In this document: in pieces, positions 1 to 9,166 of the stretch | Layout of the letters: each line of letters begins with the position of its first letter | Position numbering within the stretch: the stretch's first letter is position 1 | Assembly: GCA_018222585.1 (NCBI GenBank) | Contig: JAAFAB010000014.1 | Location: 1-64,000, forward strand | Direction of reading: 5' to 3' | Origin: Paracoccaceae bacterium | GTDB lineage: Bacteria > Pseudomonadota > Alphaproteobacteria > Rhodobacterales > Rhodobacteraceae | DNA length: 64,000 nucleotides | Made by a program: the position numbers and the translations under genes | Notes under the pieces: generated by a model | Told to the model about the DNA's origin: nothing | What the model saw: the letters and a program-made list of their open reading frames with translations, nothing else | Databases searched by the model: none

Positions 1-274
1 TGCGCGCTACCCTCAAGTGCGACTCCCATTAGAAAACAGATGGTTATCTAATGGACAGAGTCTGCCATGGGAGCGGTTTACGCGCAACTGAGCGCCAAGG
101 AACGGGTTCCAGATCGAACGCTGGAAGCTGGCAAAGGTCCCTGTCCGTGATCGACACGCAAGCTGACGGCATGATGCTGGTCAGGCGGCATATGCGGACC
201 GAAGCCGCTGTCGCAACGCCCCTTGAACCCCCAGCCGCGCTCCAGCAGGTAGCCCCATCGGGGGCTGGTGCACG
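1..274. other. left-edge intergenic stretch, no gene seen
   Basis: No convincing gene lies here; the open frames on both strands look like chance frames in GC-rich DNA. Two inverted repeats are visible. One is CCATTAGA (26-33) with TCTAATGG (47-54), perfect 8-base arms and a 13-base spacer, in an AT-richer patch. The other is the short hairpin at 251-266, listed separately. The reading frames at position 1 do not look like the missing C-terminus of the KpsM protein cut at the right edge, so there is no sign that the window closes into a circle here. Confidence 0.5.
251..266 (-). terminator. possible terminator hairpin after the beta-helix gene
   Basis: AGCCCC-ATCG-GGGGCT forms a perfect 6-base-pair stem with a 4-base loop, 8 bases beyond the stop codon of the minus-strand gene ending at 275. 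No T-tract follows on the minus strand, so this may only be a stabilising 3' hairpin. Confidence 0.3.
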
Positions 275-2971
275 TCAGATGATGTTGCCGCTGCTGATAT
301 TGCCCGTGCCGGATCCCAAGGTGATAACGCGGCGCCCGCGCCGGGCGTTGTTGTTGAGGACATGCGAGTGGGTCACGTTGGCCCCCACCACGATGTCGGT
401 GCTCGCCGACAGGGCCGGCGTGTGACAGGTCACGTCCTGAATGCGCATCGCTTCGACCGTTGCGTTCGGTTGGGCGTTCACCGCTCGGATCGCGTACCCC
501 GAGAGAGTGCCGCCGATCAGCCGCGCCCCGGTGGCACGCAGGTCGATGCAGATCGCTCCGCCCTGAATGCTCGGATTGTCGATGACCCCGTCCAGGGCTG
601 CGCAACGGACGCCTTCGGCGGTTTCCGCGACGATCATCCGGGTACCGGTCAGTCGGCAGCGCTCGCCGCTCATGAAGACGCCGATGTTTGCTGCGCCCGC
701 CTCCTCGATCACCACGGGACCGAGCAGGCTGTCGGTGCCGCTGATCGACACCGCGTTGTTTCCCGCGGGCGTCCGGGAGAAGCCGAGCCGGCCCCCCCCC
801 GTGCCGAAGCGACTGTTATCGCCCATGATGTTGACGACATGCGTAAAGACCATGCCGGGATCGCTGTACTCGGCATGGGTGCAGTCGACCGTGGCGATCT
901 CGCAGTCGTCGGCCCGGATCAGCGCGCTTTGTCCGAAGAGGGTCTGCTGGACGAAATGGCCGATCTTGCAACGGTGGGCGAACTCGCCGATGTGAATGCC
1001 CTTCGCATTCTCCGAGTAGTACTCCGTGACGTGGTTGCGTGCCCCGGTGATCTCCATCGCGTAGGAATACCCGGCCTCGTCCTCGACCTCGATCAGGGCT
1101 GGCGAGAGGAACACGCGGTCGAACATGTAATCCGTTCCGGTCACGCTGACGCCCGTGCCCAGATGTACGCCCCGGATCGCAATGTTGCGGATCTGCGTAT
1201 GGGCGTCGGCCCGGGAGAAGATCACCTCCGCTCCCTCAGTACGCAACCGGTTCTGGTTGGCGAAGATGTCGAGGACGCCATAGTCGCCGCTGGTCTCGAA
1301 CTGGGGCCCGGTCGGGGCAGTGATGGCGGCGACGGTGCCGGTCACCCCGCCGCTGGTGGTAAAGGTCTCCTGTGCGGAGACAGTGCCGCTCACGTCCTCG
1401 ATCACCAGTTGGCTCTTGCCGTGCGCGGACGGCTGCGGCGAGGTCAGCGCGACGGTCGCGGTGGCACCGCCTGAAAAGGTCACAGTCTCCGCCTTGCCCG
1501 GCCGGCCCGTCGGAGCGTCGACCTCGCAGATGTGGTAAGGCTGGTTCTCCAGCTTGATTTCCAAATGCGTGTTGCGATGCGACAGGAACCGGCAGGCTCC
1601 CAGCGCGCCGTGCCCATCCTCGCAGTTGAGCCGCACCCATGAAGCCTGGCAGCCGTCCTGGGCACCGTCCGTCTGCTCCACCGCGCGGGCGACATCCGAG
1701 CCGCAGCGGTAGACGACGCCGTCGATCCTGCTGACGATGCACTTGTCGATCTGCAGGCCCGAGCCGACGATGTGCTGCACCTTGAAATCGGTGAGCGCGC
1801 CTTCACGCATGTTCTTGATCCAAACTCCGATCCGAGCCGACTGGCTGCTGTCGCGGATCTGGTCGCGGCTGCCCCAGACCGAGATCCCCCGCAGCTTGAT
1901 GTAGCGGGCGTCGATATGGAACACGTAGTCCGGGGCCCCACGGGAGAAGAACACCGTGGCCTCCTGCCCTGCCCCCACGATGTCGAGATTGATCGCGTAT
2001 CCCGAGATCGTCGAACTGCCGCGGATGTCGATGCCCTGCTCGACGCAGTACATGCCGGCGGGAACGAAGACGTTCAGCCCCGCGGCGCGGGCGGCCTCGA
2101 CTGCCTTGGCGAAGGCCTCCTCGCAGGACGTCTGGCCGGTATCGTCCGCACCGAAGGCCCGGACGTCGAGCCCCATGGCACCGGCGACGACGTAGAGCTT
2201 CACGCCGCCCTTGGTCAGCAGGTGGTGGTCCGTGGCGGTCTCGGGCGCCACCTGGTAGGCGAAATCGCCCTTGCTGACATGCACCAGTGCGTCGTTCCGC
2301 ACGACCTTGCGCCCGGTGCCGGCCCGGTAGGACAGGCTCCTGTCGGCGACCATGTTGCTGAAGCTGTGGAAGCTGCGGACGAAGCTCGTTTCCATGTCGC
2401 CCTGCACCGCGATGTCGTAGCGGCCGAGGACGATCTGGTCGTCCCGGGACCGAATCACGACCCGGTAGTCTCCCTTGGTCAGGTAGCAGATCTCGAAGTT
2501 GCCCTCCGAATCTGCAACCATCGGGTTGGCGGTCATCTTCTGGAGGCAGTCGTCCAGGAAGATCGGCGCCAGGCTGTCCGAGGCCCGGTTGTAGATATAC
2601 ACTCTGGAATAAGGTGCCAGATCGCCGCTCCCGGCACCGGGGGAAGCGTGGTTGAGGTCCAGAAAGCCCATGCCAAGTCTCTCTAACGGGCCCTCCGTGG
2701 GAGGGCGTGAAAAGGGAGGCACCGGACCGATGGGCAAGCGATCGTCAGTCATGTCGCATCGTCCGGCGCGCAGTCTTTCGGGTGCGGTGCCGCCGGGCGC
2801 GATGCGCAGAGCCAGGGCCGACCCTGCCTCAGAGTTGTTGCCGGTAATCGTTAACGAGAACTGGTAGGGGCGCGCGGAGGACCGCGGTGCGGCGCGCAGC
2901 GGTCCGGCCGTCGAGAGCGCGGCTCCTGTAAGAAGAGCTGTCTTTCTGAGGAAATCGCGTCGGCTCGGCAT
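275..2971 (-). CDS. Tat-exported right-handed beta-helix (pectate-lyase-like) protein
   Basis: 898 residues. The N-terminus carries a twin-arginine signal (SRRDFLRK, residues 3-10) followed by a hydrophobic stretch ending near AGPLRAAP, so export by Tat to the periplasm or beyond is likely. Around residues 265-330 the stretch with VRAFGADDTGQT and NVFVPAGMYCV is typical of the pectate lyase superfamily 3 / tailspike beta-helix fold. Long Gly/Asn/Val-rich coil repeats follow to the C-terminus. Near residues 490-560 a Thr/Ser/Gly-rich insert interrupts the helix. The ATG has GGAG seven bases upstream. It is divergent from kpsF. Such proteins cleave or bind acidic polysaccharides; a role in trimming the polymer made by the neighbouring genes is inference. 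A tailspike-like adhesin is the alternative. Confidence 0.75.
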   Translation of the reverse strand: MPSRRDFLRKTALLTGAALSTAGPLRAAPRSSARPYQFSLTITGNNSEAGSALALRIAPGGTAPERLRAGRCDMTDDRLPIGPVPPFSRPPTEGPLERLGMGFLDLNHASPGAGSGDLAPYSRVYIYNRASDSLAPIFLDDCLQKMTANPMVADSEGNFEICYLTKGDYRVVIRSRDDQIVLGRYDIAVQGDMETSFVRSFHSFSNMVADRSLSYRAGTGRKVVRNDALVHVSKGDFAYQVAPETATDHHLLTKGGVKLYVVAGAMGLDVRAFGADDTGQTSCEEAFAKAVEAARAAGLNVFVPAGMYCVEQGIDIRGSSTISGYAINLDIVGAGQEATVFFSRGAPDYVFHIDARYIKLRGISVWGSRDQIRDSSQSARIGVWIKNMREGALTDFKVQHIVGSGLQIDKCIVSRIDGVVYRCGSDVARAVEQTDGAQDGCQASWVRLNCEDGHGALGACRFLSHRNTHLEIKLENQPYHICEVDAPTGRPGKAETVTFSGGATATVALTSPQPSAHGKSQLVIEDVSGTVSAQETFTTSGGVTGTVAAITAPTGPQFETSGDYGVLDIFANQNRLRTEGAEVIFSRADAHTQIRNIAIRGVHLGTGVSVTGTDYMFDRVFLSPALIEVEDEAGYSYAMEITGARNHVTEYYSENAKGIHIGEFAHRCKIGHFVQQTLFGQSALIRADDCEIATVDCTHAEYSDPGMVFTHVVNIMGDNSRFGTGGGRLGFSRTPAGNNAVSISGTDSLLGPVVIEEAGAANIGVFMSGERCRLTGTRMIVAETAEGVRCAALDGVIDNPSIQGGAICIDLRATGARLIGGTLSGYAIRAVNAQPNATVEAMRIQDVTCHTPALSASTDIVVGANVTHSHVLNNNARRGRRVITLGSGTGNISSGNII

Positions 2972-3292
2972 GGAGATCTCCGGGGTAGCACGGGTGGAGA
3001 GGCGTGACAGAAACCATGCATCTCACGGCCGCGGGCCTTGCGGAAGACATGCGGTCGGGCTAACGGCGTCAAACCGCCGCTCTGAGGCCGTAACTTCATA
3101 TTCCTGCAAAGAAAGAGATCTACTCGTTCAAAATAGTTTCAACTTATGGTTTTTCGCCCGGCTTGCCGCATCTGGTGGAGGTTTAACCTTGATGTGCCGC
3201 CGCGGCGCCTGATAACACGCCCATGCCGCATTGCGGCATACGGCCGGAAATTCCGCTGGAAGGCCCCAGCGAACTTACTGGGAGATAGCGTC
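2972..3292. other. divergent promoter region between beta-helix gene and kpsF
   Basis: This 321-base gap has no gene. Its central part (about 3090-3160) is markedly AT-richer than the surroundings and probably holds the divergent promoters. A near-perfect palindrome at 3223-3239 (listed separately) sits just upstream of kpsF. Confidence 0.5.
3223..3239. promoter_or_regulatory. 17-base palindrome, candidate operator upstream of kpsF
   Basis: ATGCCGCA (3223-3230), one base, then TGCGGCAT (3232-3239) make a perfect inverted repeat of operator size. It lies 53 bases before the TTG start of kpsF, between the AT-rich patch and the ribosome binding site, where a repressor or activator dimer could act. 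The bound protein is unknown. Confidence 0.4.
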
Positions 3293-4282
3293 TTGAATAA
3301 TACGGTAGACAGCTTGGACCTTCGGCAACGCAACGATTTCGTCACCAGCTTCATCGAGGTCGTGGACAAGGAGGCCGCTGCGGTGAAGCAGGTTTCCGCC
3401 GTGGATCCGGGCGCGATCTCGCGTGCCTGCGAACTCGTCATGAAATGTGGCGGCCGCGTGATCTGCACCGGGATGGGAAAATCGGGACACATTGCGCGCA
3501 AGATCGCGGCGACGCTGTCCTCGACCGGCACGCCGGCGCATTTCGTCCACCCCGGCGAAGCCAGCCACGGTGACCTCGGCATGATCCAGCCCGGCGATAT
3601 CCTGCTGGCGCTGTCGAACTCCGGCGAGACCAAGGAATTGGCCGACCTTCTCACCTATGCCGCGCGCCGCAGCATCCCGATGATTGCCATTACCAAGCGT
3701 GCCGACAGCGCGCTGGCCCGCCATGCTCAGGTCGTGTTCCTCCTGCCGGACATGCCCGAGGCCTGCTCGATCCACATGGCGCCGACCACTTCGACCACCT
3801 GCAGCCTCGTCATCGGCGACGCGCTGGCGGTGGCGGTGATGCGCGCCCGTGGCTTCCAGCGTGAAGATTTCCTCGGCTTCCACCCCGGTGGCAAGCTCGG
3901 CGCCCAGCTGCTGACGGTCGAGCAACTGATGCACAAGGGGGCGGAGCTGCCGGTCCTGGCACCCTCGGCCTCCATGGAGGAGGCCATCATCGAGATGACC
4001 TCCAAGGGCTTCGGCATCGCCGCCGTCGTGGACCGCGACAACCGGCTCGTGGCCGTGGTCACCGATGGCGACCTGCGTCGCAACATCCGCAACATTCTCG
4101 ACAAGTCGGTCTCGGAGATCGTGAACTACGCGCCGAAATCCATCACCCCCGCCGCGCTGGCCTCCGAGGCGCTCGGACTGATGAACGCGCTGCGGGTGAA
4201 CGCGCTCTGCGTGGTTGGCGACAGCATGGAACTGGTCGGGCTGATCCACCTGCACGACTGCCTTCGGGCCGAGGTCGCCTGA
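3293..4282 (+). CDS. kpsF: arabinose-5-phosphate isomerase (KpsF/KdsD family)
   Basis: 329 residues when started at the TTG at 3293, which has GGGAGA seven bases upstream; an ATG at 3146 would add 49 unlikely residues. The N-terminal half is a SIS domain with GMGKSGHIARK (residues 60-70) and SNSGETKEL. The C-terminal half is a CBS pair (VVTDGDLRR). The length matches the family. It converts ribulose 5-phosphate to arabinose 5-phosphate, the first step to Kdo, in the cytoplasm. The stop overlaps the kdsB ATG (TGATG), so the genes are translationally coupled. The neighbours kdsB and kdsA support the capsule-type role. Confidence 0.93.
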   Translation: MNNTVDSLDLRQRNDFVTSFIEVVDKEAAAVKQVSAVDPGAISRACELVMKCGGRVICTGMGKSGHIARKIAATLSSTGTPAHFVHPGEASHGDLGMIQPGDILLALSNSGETKELADLLTYAARRSIPMIAITKRADSALARHAQVVFLLPDMPEACSIHMAPTTSTTCSLVIGDALAVAVMRARGFQREDFLGFHPGGKLGAQLLTVEQLMHKGAELPVLAPSASMEEAIIEMTSKGFGIAAVVDRDNRLVAVVTDGDLRRNIRNILDKSVSEIVNYAPKSITPAALASEALGLMNALRVNALCVVGDSMELVGLIHLHDCLRAEVA

Positions 4283-5076
4283 TGTCGGCTCCCGTCGTTT
4301 TCATTCCCGCCCGCTACGCCTCGACCCGCTACCCCGGCAAGCCGCTCGTGCCGCTCCGGGGGCTGGACGGGGAAAAGACCCTGATTCAGCGCAGCTGGGA
4401 GGCCGCCTGCAGCGTCGTGCCGAAGGAGCGGGTCTTCGTCTGCACCGACGATGACCGGATCATCGCCGCCGCCGAGGGCTTCGGCGCCCAGACCATCATG
4501 ACCTCGGAAAGCTGCCCGAACGGCACCGAACGCTGCGCCGAGGCCGCGCAGCGCATCGGCTTCGACGACGGCATCGTGGTGAACTTCCAGGGCGACGCGC
4601 CGCTCACCCCGCCGTGGTTCGTGGCCGATCTCATCGCCGCCATGGAGGCCGCGCCCGACGTCGATGTCGCGACCCCGGTGCTGCGCTGCGACGCCGAGAC
4701 GCTGGCCTCGTTCCGCGCCGACCGCAAGGCCGGCCGCGTGGGCGGCACCACCGCGGTCTTCGGCACCTCGAACGAGGCGCTCTACTTCTCCAAGGAAGTC
4801 ATCCCCTACTGCGACAAGCTCGCTCCCGGCGCGCCGATCCCCGTGTTCCATCACGTCGGGGTCTACGCGTTCCGCGCGGCGGCGCTGGCAGCCTATCCCA
4901 CTCTGCCCGTGGGTCCCCTCGAACAGCTCGAGGGGCTGGAACAGCTGCGGTTCCTCGAGAACCGGCTGACCGTCCGCTGCGTCGAGGTCGACGCCCGTGG
5001 CAGGATCTTCTGGGAACTGAACAACCCCACCGACGTGGCGTTGATCGAAGCGGAATTGCAAAAGGAACCCGCATGA
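4282..5076 (+). CDS. kdsB: 3-deoxy-manno-octulosonate cytidylyltransferase (CMP-Kdo synthetase)
   Basis: 264 residues, the usual length being near 250. It has the family N-terminus PARYASTRYPGKPL (residues 9-22) with the nucleotide-binding Arg/Lys residues, then NGTERCAEA, the metal-binding region VVNFQGDAPL, and HHVGVYAFRAAALAAYPTLP near the C-terminal third. It activates Kdo with CTP to CMP-Kdo. It is fused by overlap to kpsF upstream (1 base) and kdsA downstream (4 bases, ATGA). In a capsule locus this protein is often called KpsU. Function is well supported by the motifs and operon. Confidence 0.93.
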   Translation: MSAPVVFIPARYASTRYPGKPLVPLRGLDGEKTLIQRSWEAACSVVPKERVFVCTDDDRIIAAAEGFGAQTIMTSESCPNGTERCAEAAQRIGFDDGIVVNFQGDAPLTPPWFVADLIAAMEAAPDVDVATPVLRCDAETLASFRADRKAGRVGGTTAVFGTSNEALYFSKEVIPYCDKLAPGAPIPVFHHVGVYAFRAAALAAYPTLPVGPLEQLEGLEQLRFLENRLTVRCVEVDARGRIFWELNNPTDVALIEAELQKEPA

Positions 5077-5897
5077 AAACGGTGACGATCAAGGATATCG
5101 CGATCTCCAACAGCGCCCCCTTCGCGCTGATCTGCGGTCCCTGCCAACTCGAGACGCTGGACCATGCCAGGATGCTGGCAGAAAACATCGCCGCGATGGC
5201 GGACGAGGCGAAGACACCGTTCATCTTCAAGGCAAGTTTCGACAAGGCCAACCGCTCCTCGCTCGCGGGCAAGCGCGGCGTCGGCATCGACGCGGGCCTC
5301 ACCATCCTGTCCAAGATCGGGGAGGAATTCGGCTGCCCGGTGCTGACCGACATCCACGACATCGGCCAGTGCGCCGTCGTCGCCGAGGCGGTGGACATCC
5401 TGCAGATTCCCGCCTTCCTGTCGCGCCAGACCGACCTGCTGCTCGCCGCGGGCGAGACCGGCGCCGCGATCAACGTCAAGAAGGGCCAGTTCCTGGCGCC
5501 CTGGGACATGAAAAACGTCGCCGACAAGATCGCCTCGACCGGCAACGAGCGCATCATGCTCTGCGAGCGCGGTGCCAGCTTCGGCTACAACATGCTGGTC
5601 TCGGACATGCGCAGTCTGCCGATCATGGCGGAAACCGGTTACCCGGTGGTGTTCGACGCCACCCACTCGGTGCAGCTGCCGGGTGGCAAGGGCACCTCGT
5701 CCGATGGTCAGAGCCAGTTTGTTCCGGCGCTTGCCCGGGCGGCGGTTGCGGTGGGAACCGGCGCGGTCTTCATCGAGACACACGAGGAGCCCGCACGCTC
5801 GCCGTCGGACGGCCCCAACATGGTGCCGCTGCACGAGCTGGGCGCGCTGCTGAAGACCCTTCGCAAGATCGACGACATCGCCAAACAGGACGGGTGA
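5073..5897 (+). CDS. kdsA: Kdo-8-phosphate synthase
   Basis: 274 residues. It condenses arabinose 5-phosphate with phosphoenolpyruvate to Kdo 8-phosphate. Recognisable motifs are ICGPCQLE, FKASFDKANRSS, LTDIHDIGQCAVVAE, FLSRQTDLL, CERGASFGYN, VVFDATHSVQLPGG and VFIETHEEPARSPSDGPNM. Cys24 in CGPC corresponds to the metal-ligand cysteine, which places it in the metal-dependent class. The start overlaps the kdsB stop by 4 bases. No separate kdsC phosphatase gene follows; a KdsC-like domain is fused to the NeuA-like protein at 36791-37987. Confidence 0.94.
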   Translation: MKTVTIKDIAISNSAPFALICGPCQLETLDHARMLAENIAAMADEAKTPFIFKASFDKANRSSLAGKRGVGIDAGLTILSKIGEEFGCPVLTDIHDIGQCAVVAEAVDILQIPAFLSRQTDLLLAAGETGAAINVKKGQFLAPWDMKNVADKIASTGNERIMLCERGASFGYNMLVSDMRSLPIMAETGYPVVFDATHSVQLPGGKGTSSDGQSQFVPALARAAVAVGTGAVFIETHEEPARSPSDGPNMVPLHELGALLKTLRKIDDIAKQDG

Positions 5898-6124
5898 GCG
5901 CGCATATGGTCAGGTGCCCGAAGATCAGGCGAAAGCGCCTCGCGCAGGGGTCCTGACCACGGATCGGACATGCCCAGAGGTGACAACATCACCGCAACAG
6001 GCCCAGAAGCGAAGAACGGGACACCGTTCGCGCCAGGTCGGGGCGTGTCCATGAAAACCAGCCGGGCCGGGATGCCGGCCCCGCGCCGCGGGATGCTCCA
6101 CCGCACTTTCAGGAGGTAGGACAA

Positions 6125-7969
6125 GTGTCACTCATCAAGTATCGTCAGGACATCCAGATCCTCCGCGGCATCGCGGTCACCTTTGTCGTGCTCTACCACG
6201 TGAAGCTGGCGGGCTTCGCCAACGGCCTGCTCGGGGTCGACGTGTTCTTCGTCGTCAGCGGCTACCTGATGGCTCAGCTCTACGACAAGCGCAGCCCCTC
6301 GGAGTTCCTGCTGGCCCGCCTCAACCGGCTGTTGCCCGCCTACGTGCTGGTGACGCTGCTGACCCTGGCCGCGGCGTTCTTCGTCACCGTTCCGTCGGAT
6401 TACGCGCAGGTGGCGGGGCAGTCCTCGATGGCGGCAGCCTTCCTGTCGAACTTCTACTACTGGAACCAGTCGTCCTACTTCCAGAGCCAGGACTTCAACC
6501 CGCTCCTGAACTACTGGTCACTCGCCGTAGAGGTGCAGTTCTATCTGGTAGTGCCGTTCCTGTTCCCGCTGCTGCGGCGTCACAAGTCGCTGGCCATCGG
6601 GGTCTTCCTCGTCAGCCTCGCACTCTGCCTCGCGGTGTTGACGAAATCCGAGAAGACCTCGTTCTTCATGCTACCGACCCGGGTCTGGGAATTCATGCTG
6701 GGCGCCTTCGCCGCCTGGTACGGGCAGAAGGCCTACGGCAAGGTCCCGATGGCCGGGGTCGCCATGATCGTCGTCCTCGTGGCTTTTGTCTTCCTCTTCC
6801 CGCTCGCCCAGGGCACGACCAACGTGATCTTCGGGCACCCGTCCCTCGCGGCGCTGGGGGTCACCCTCCTGACCGCGGGCGTGCTGGTCACCGGCCTGCC
6901 GCGGGGGCTGGAACAGAGCCTGCCCGGTCGTGCACTCACCCAGCTGGGCAACATCTCCTACTCGGTCTACCTCGTGCACTTCCCGATCATCGTGCTGGTC
7001 AACTACGTGCCCTTCGGCGGCACCGTTCTGGGCTATCCGAGCCTGCCCGGCCTCGCGCTGATCCTTGGGCTGACCTTTGCGCTGGCCATCCCGCTCTACG
7101 CCTTCGTCGAACGCAGCCGCCGGTTCCGGCTCGAGCGCCTGCCGCGAGTACTCCCGGTCTTCGTCGTGCTGGCGGTGGTGGCGATCGGGGCCGGACAGCT
7201 GCGGATGCTCACCCTGCCCGCCACCGAGCGCAACATCGTCAACGCGCTGGAGGACAACAACCAGCGACGCTGCCCGCTCAGTTTCCGGGTCATGAACCCG
7301 ACCGAGAGGCTGTGTTTCTACGGCCCCGAGAATACCGGGAAACGCATCGCCCTGATCGGTGACAGCCATGCAGTTTCGATCCGCGACCAGTTCGTGGAGC
7401 AGGCTGCGGCACGCGGATACGGCACCTACTTCGCCGTCCACAACCGTCCGCTTCTGGACAAGCGCTTCCCGGTGACGGGCATGGACGAGCAGCTCAACGA
7501 CCCGCGTCTGCAGGCTGTCGTCCTGCACTACCGCATCACGCGCCTCGAGCGTCCGGGCGGACGCGAGCATGTCGAGGAATTCGTCCGGCGCAGCCTCGAG
7601 CACGGCGTTCCGGTCGTGCTGATCGCCCCCATCCCCGACTATCCGGATCTGGTCCCGCGCTACATGTATACCGCCCTGATGGAGGAAGCCCCCTTTGACG
7701 GGATGCAGATCTCCCGCGAGGAGACCCGGGAGCGCAACACTGTCTTCTGGGACATGGTGGCGGATCTTCCGAGCGAGGGCGTGACAGTCATCGACCCGAC
7801 CGAACTGCTCTGCACCGACGGCAGCTGCAACTATTTCGACGACGCATTGCACCCCTACTACTACGACAAGCACCACCTGACGCTGACCGGCGCGGCCAAG
7901 CTGGCACCGGACATCGAAAAGGTCCTCGACAGCATCGACTCCAGGGTGGCGGAAGGACTGCAGGGATGA
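6125..7969 (+). CDS. membrane O-acyltransferase with C-terminal SGNH domain (OafA type)
   Basis: 614 residues from a GTG with a strong AGGAGGT seven bases upstream (6111-6117). The N-terminal 350 or so residues are the multi-pass acyltransferase-3 domain: RGIAVTFVVLYHVKL with the conserved His, GVDVFFVVSGYLM, then NYWSLAVEVQFYLVVPFLFP. The C-terminal domain is SGNH-like with block I GDSHAVS and block V DKHHLTLTGA. OafA-type enzymes transfer acetyl or other acyl groups to sugars at the inner membrane and periplasm. It is the first gene of the long plus-strand EPS operon, so it probably O-acylates the repeat unit. The gap 5898-6124 before it holds no gene. Confidence 0.87.
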   Translation: MSLIKYRQDIQILRGIAVTFVVLYHVKLAGFANGLLGVDVFFVVSGYLMAQLYDKRSPSEFLLARLNRLLPAYVLVTLLTLAAAFFVTVPSDYAQVAGQSSMAAAFLSNFYYWNQSSYFQSQDFNPLLNYWSLAVEVQFYLVVPFLFPLLRRHKSLAIGVFLVSLALCLAVLTKSEKTSFFMLPTRVWEFMLGAFAAWYGQKAYGKVPMAGVAMIVVLVAFVFLFPLAQGTTNVIFGHPSLAALGVTLLTAGVLVTGLPRGLEQSLPGRALTQLGNISYSVYLVHFPIIVLVNYVPFGGTVLGYPSLPGLALILGLTFALAIPLYAFVERSRRFRLERLPRVLPVFVVLAVVAIGAGQLRMLTLPATERNIVNALEDNNQRRCPLSFRVMNPTERLCFYGPENTGKRIALIGDSHAVSIRDQFVEQAAARGYGTYFAVHNRPLLDKRFPVTGMDEQLNDPRLQAVVLHYRITRLERPGGREHVEEFVRRSLEHGVPVVLIAPIPDYPDLVPRYMYTALMEEAPFDGMQISREETRERNTVFWDMVADLPSEGVTVIDPTELLCTDGSCNYFDDALHPYYYDKHHLTLTGAAKLAPDIEKVLDSIDSRVAEGLQG

Positions 7970-8000
7970 GCCACGACCAGGGCCAGGCGGGGATGTCGCG

Positions 8001-9116
8001 ATGAAGATCGTGCATGTCACGGAGACTGCCACCGGCGGCGTCGCGAGCTATCTCAACATGCTCTGCGACGTGGACGAACGCGACGAGAACATCATCCTCG
8101 TACCCGACCGCATGGTGAAGGGTATCGACCCCTCGCTCGACATCCGCACCTATCCCACCACCGGGCGCAACCTCGGCGCGATCTGGAACATGCTCTGGGC
8201 CGCCCGGCGGCTCATCCGCGAGGAACGGCCCGACATCGTCTACTTCCAGGCCAGCTTCTCGTTGTTGGCCCTCGCCGGCCTGCGGCTGCTCGGCATGGGG
8301 CGGCCCGCGATCTATTGCTCGCACGGCTGGAGCGCCTGGATCTATCCCGAGCGCTCGCTCAAGGGGCGCATCATCCGTCTCGTCGAGGGCACGCTTCCCG
8401 GGCTCGCCAACCGCGTGGTGGTGATCTCGGAGGCCGACGAGGAACTGGCGAAGCGCTACCGCTACCTCGGCCGGCGGGTGCTGATCCAGAACGCCGTGCC
8501 CGAGCGGGTGGCGGATGTCGACCCCGGGCTGTTCGCCGACGATCCCGAGGCGGTGCATGTGCTCTTCGTCGGCCGGATGGACCGGCAGAAGGGGCTCGAC
8601 ATCCTGCTGCCCGCCTTCGAGAAGGCCCGCGCCCTGCGGCCCGACCTGCGGCTGCACATCGTCGGCAGCGCGATCCGGGCCGATGGTGCCGAACTGAACA
8701 TCCCCGAAGGCGCAAGCCTGTCGGGCTGGGTCGACAAGGAGCGCATCGACGACTGGTATGCCTCGGCGGACGTGCTGGTGGTGCCCTCTCGCTGGGAGAG
8801 CTTCGGGCTCGTGGTCGCCGAGGCACTGCGCAACGGCACCCCGGTGGTCTGCAGCAACCGCGGCGCGCCGCCCTCGCTGATCGAGCCCGGCGTCACCGGC
8901 GAGGTGTTCGAACTCGAGGAGCAGGCGATCGTCGACTGCCTGATATCCCTCGACAAGGCCGAGCTGCGCAGCCGCCGTCCCGCCTGCCGGGCACTCTACG
9001 AGGCGCGCTACAGCTTCCCCCGGTTCGCGGCAGAAGTGCGCGAGCTCTACCGGGACCTGCGGACGCCGCGCTCCGGCGCCGACGTCCGCCCGCGCGAGGA
9101 CTTCTCGAATGGCTGA
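8001..9116 (+). CDS. GT4-family glycosyltransferase
   Basis: 371 residues. N-terminal KIVHVTETATGGVASYLN is the GT-B acceptor-domain start. The C-terminal domain has VLFVGRMDRQKGLDILLPAF and the donor-binding pair ADVLVVPSRWESFGLVVAEAL and GTPVVCSNRGAPPSLIE, the E-x7-E pattern of GT4 retaining enzymes. It is cytoplasmic and probably peripheral to the membrane, adding a sugar to the lipid-linked repeat unit. The start has a GGCGGGGAT element upstream and lies 31 bases after the acyltransferase stop. The sugar specificity cannot be read from sequence. Confidence 0.87.
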   Translation: MKIVHVTETATGGVASYLNMLCDVDERDENIILVPDRMVKGIDPSLDIRTYPTTGRNLGAIWNMLWAARRLIREERPDIVYFQASFSLLALAGLRLLGMGRPAIYCSHGWSAWIYPERSLKGRIIRLVEGTLPGLANRVVVISEADEELAKRYRYLGRRVLIQNAVPERVADVDPGLFADDPEAVHVLFVGRMDRQKGLDILLPAFEKARALRPDLRLHIVGSAIRADGAELNIPEGASLSGWVDKERIDDWYASADVLVVPSRWESFGLVVAEALRNGTPVVCSNRGAPPSLIEPGVTGEVFELEEQAIVDCLISLDKAELRSRRPACRALYEARYSFPRFAAEVRELYRDLRTPRSGADVRPREDFSNG

Positions 9117-9166
9117 CACGGCGCGGCGAACGGCCCCGTCCGGCGGCGCGGCAAGGGGGCAATGAG

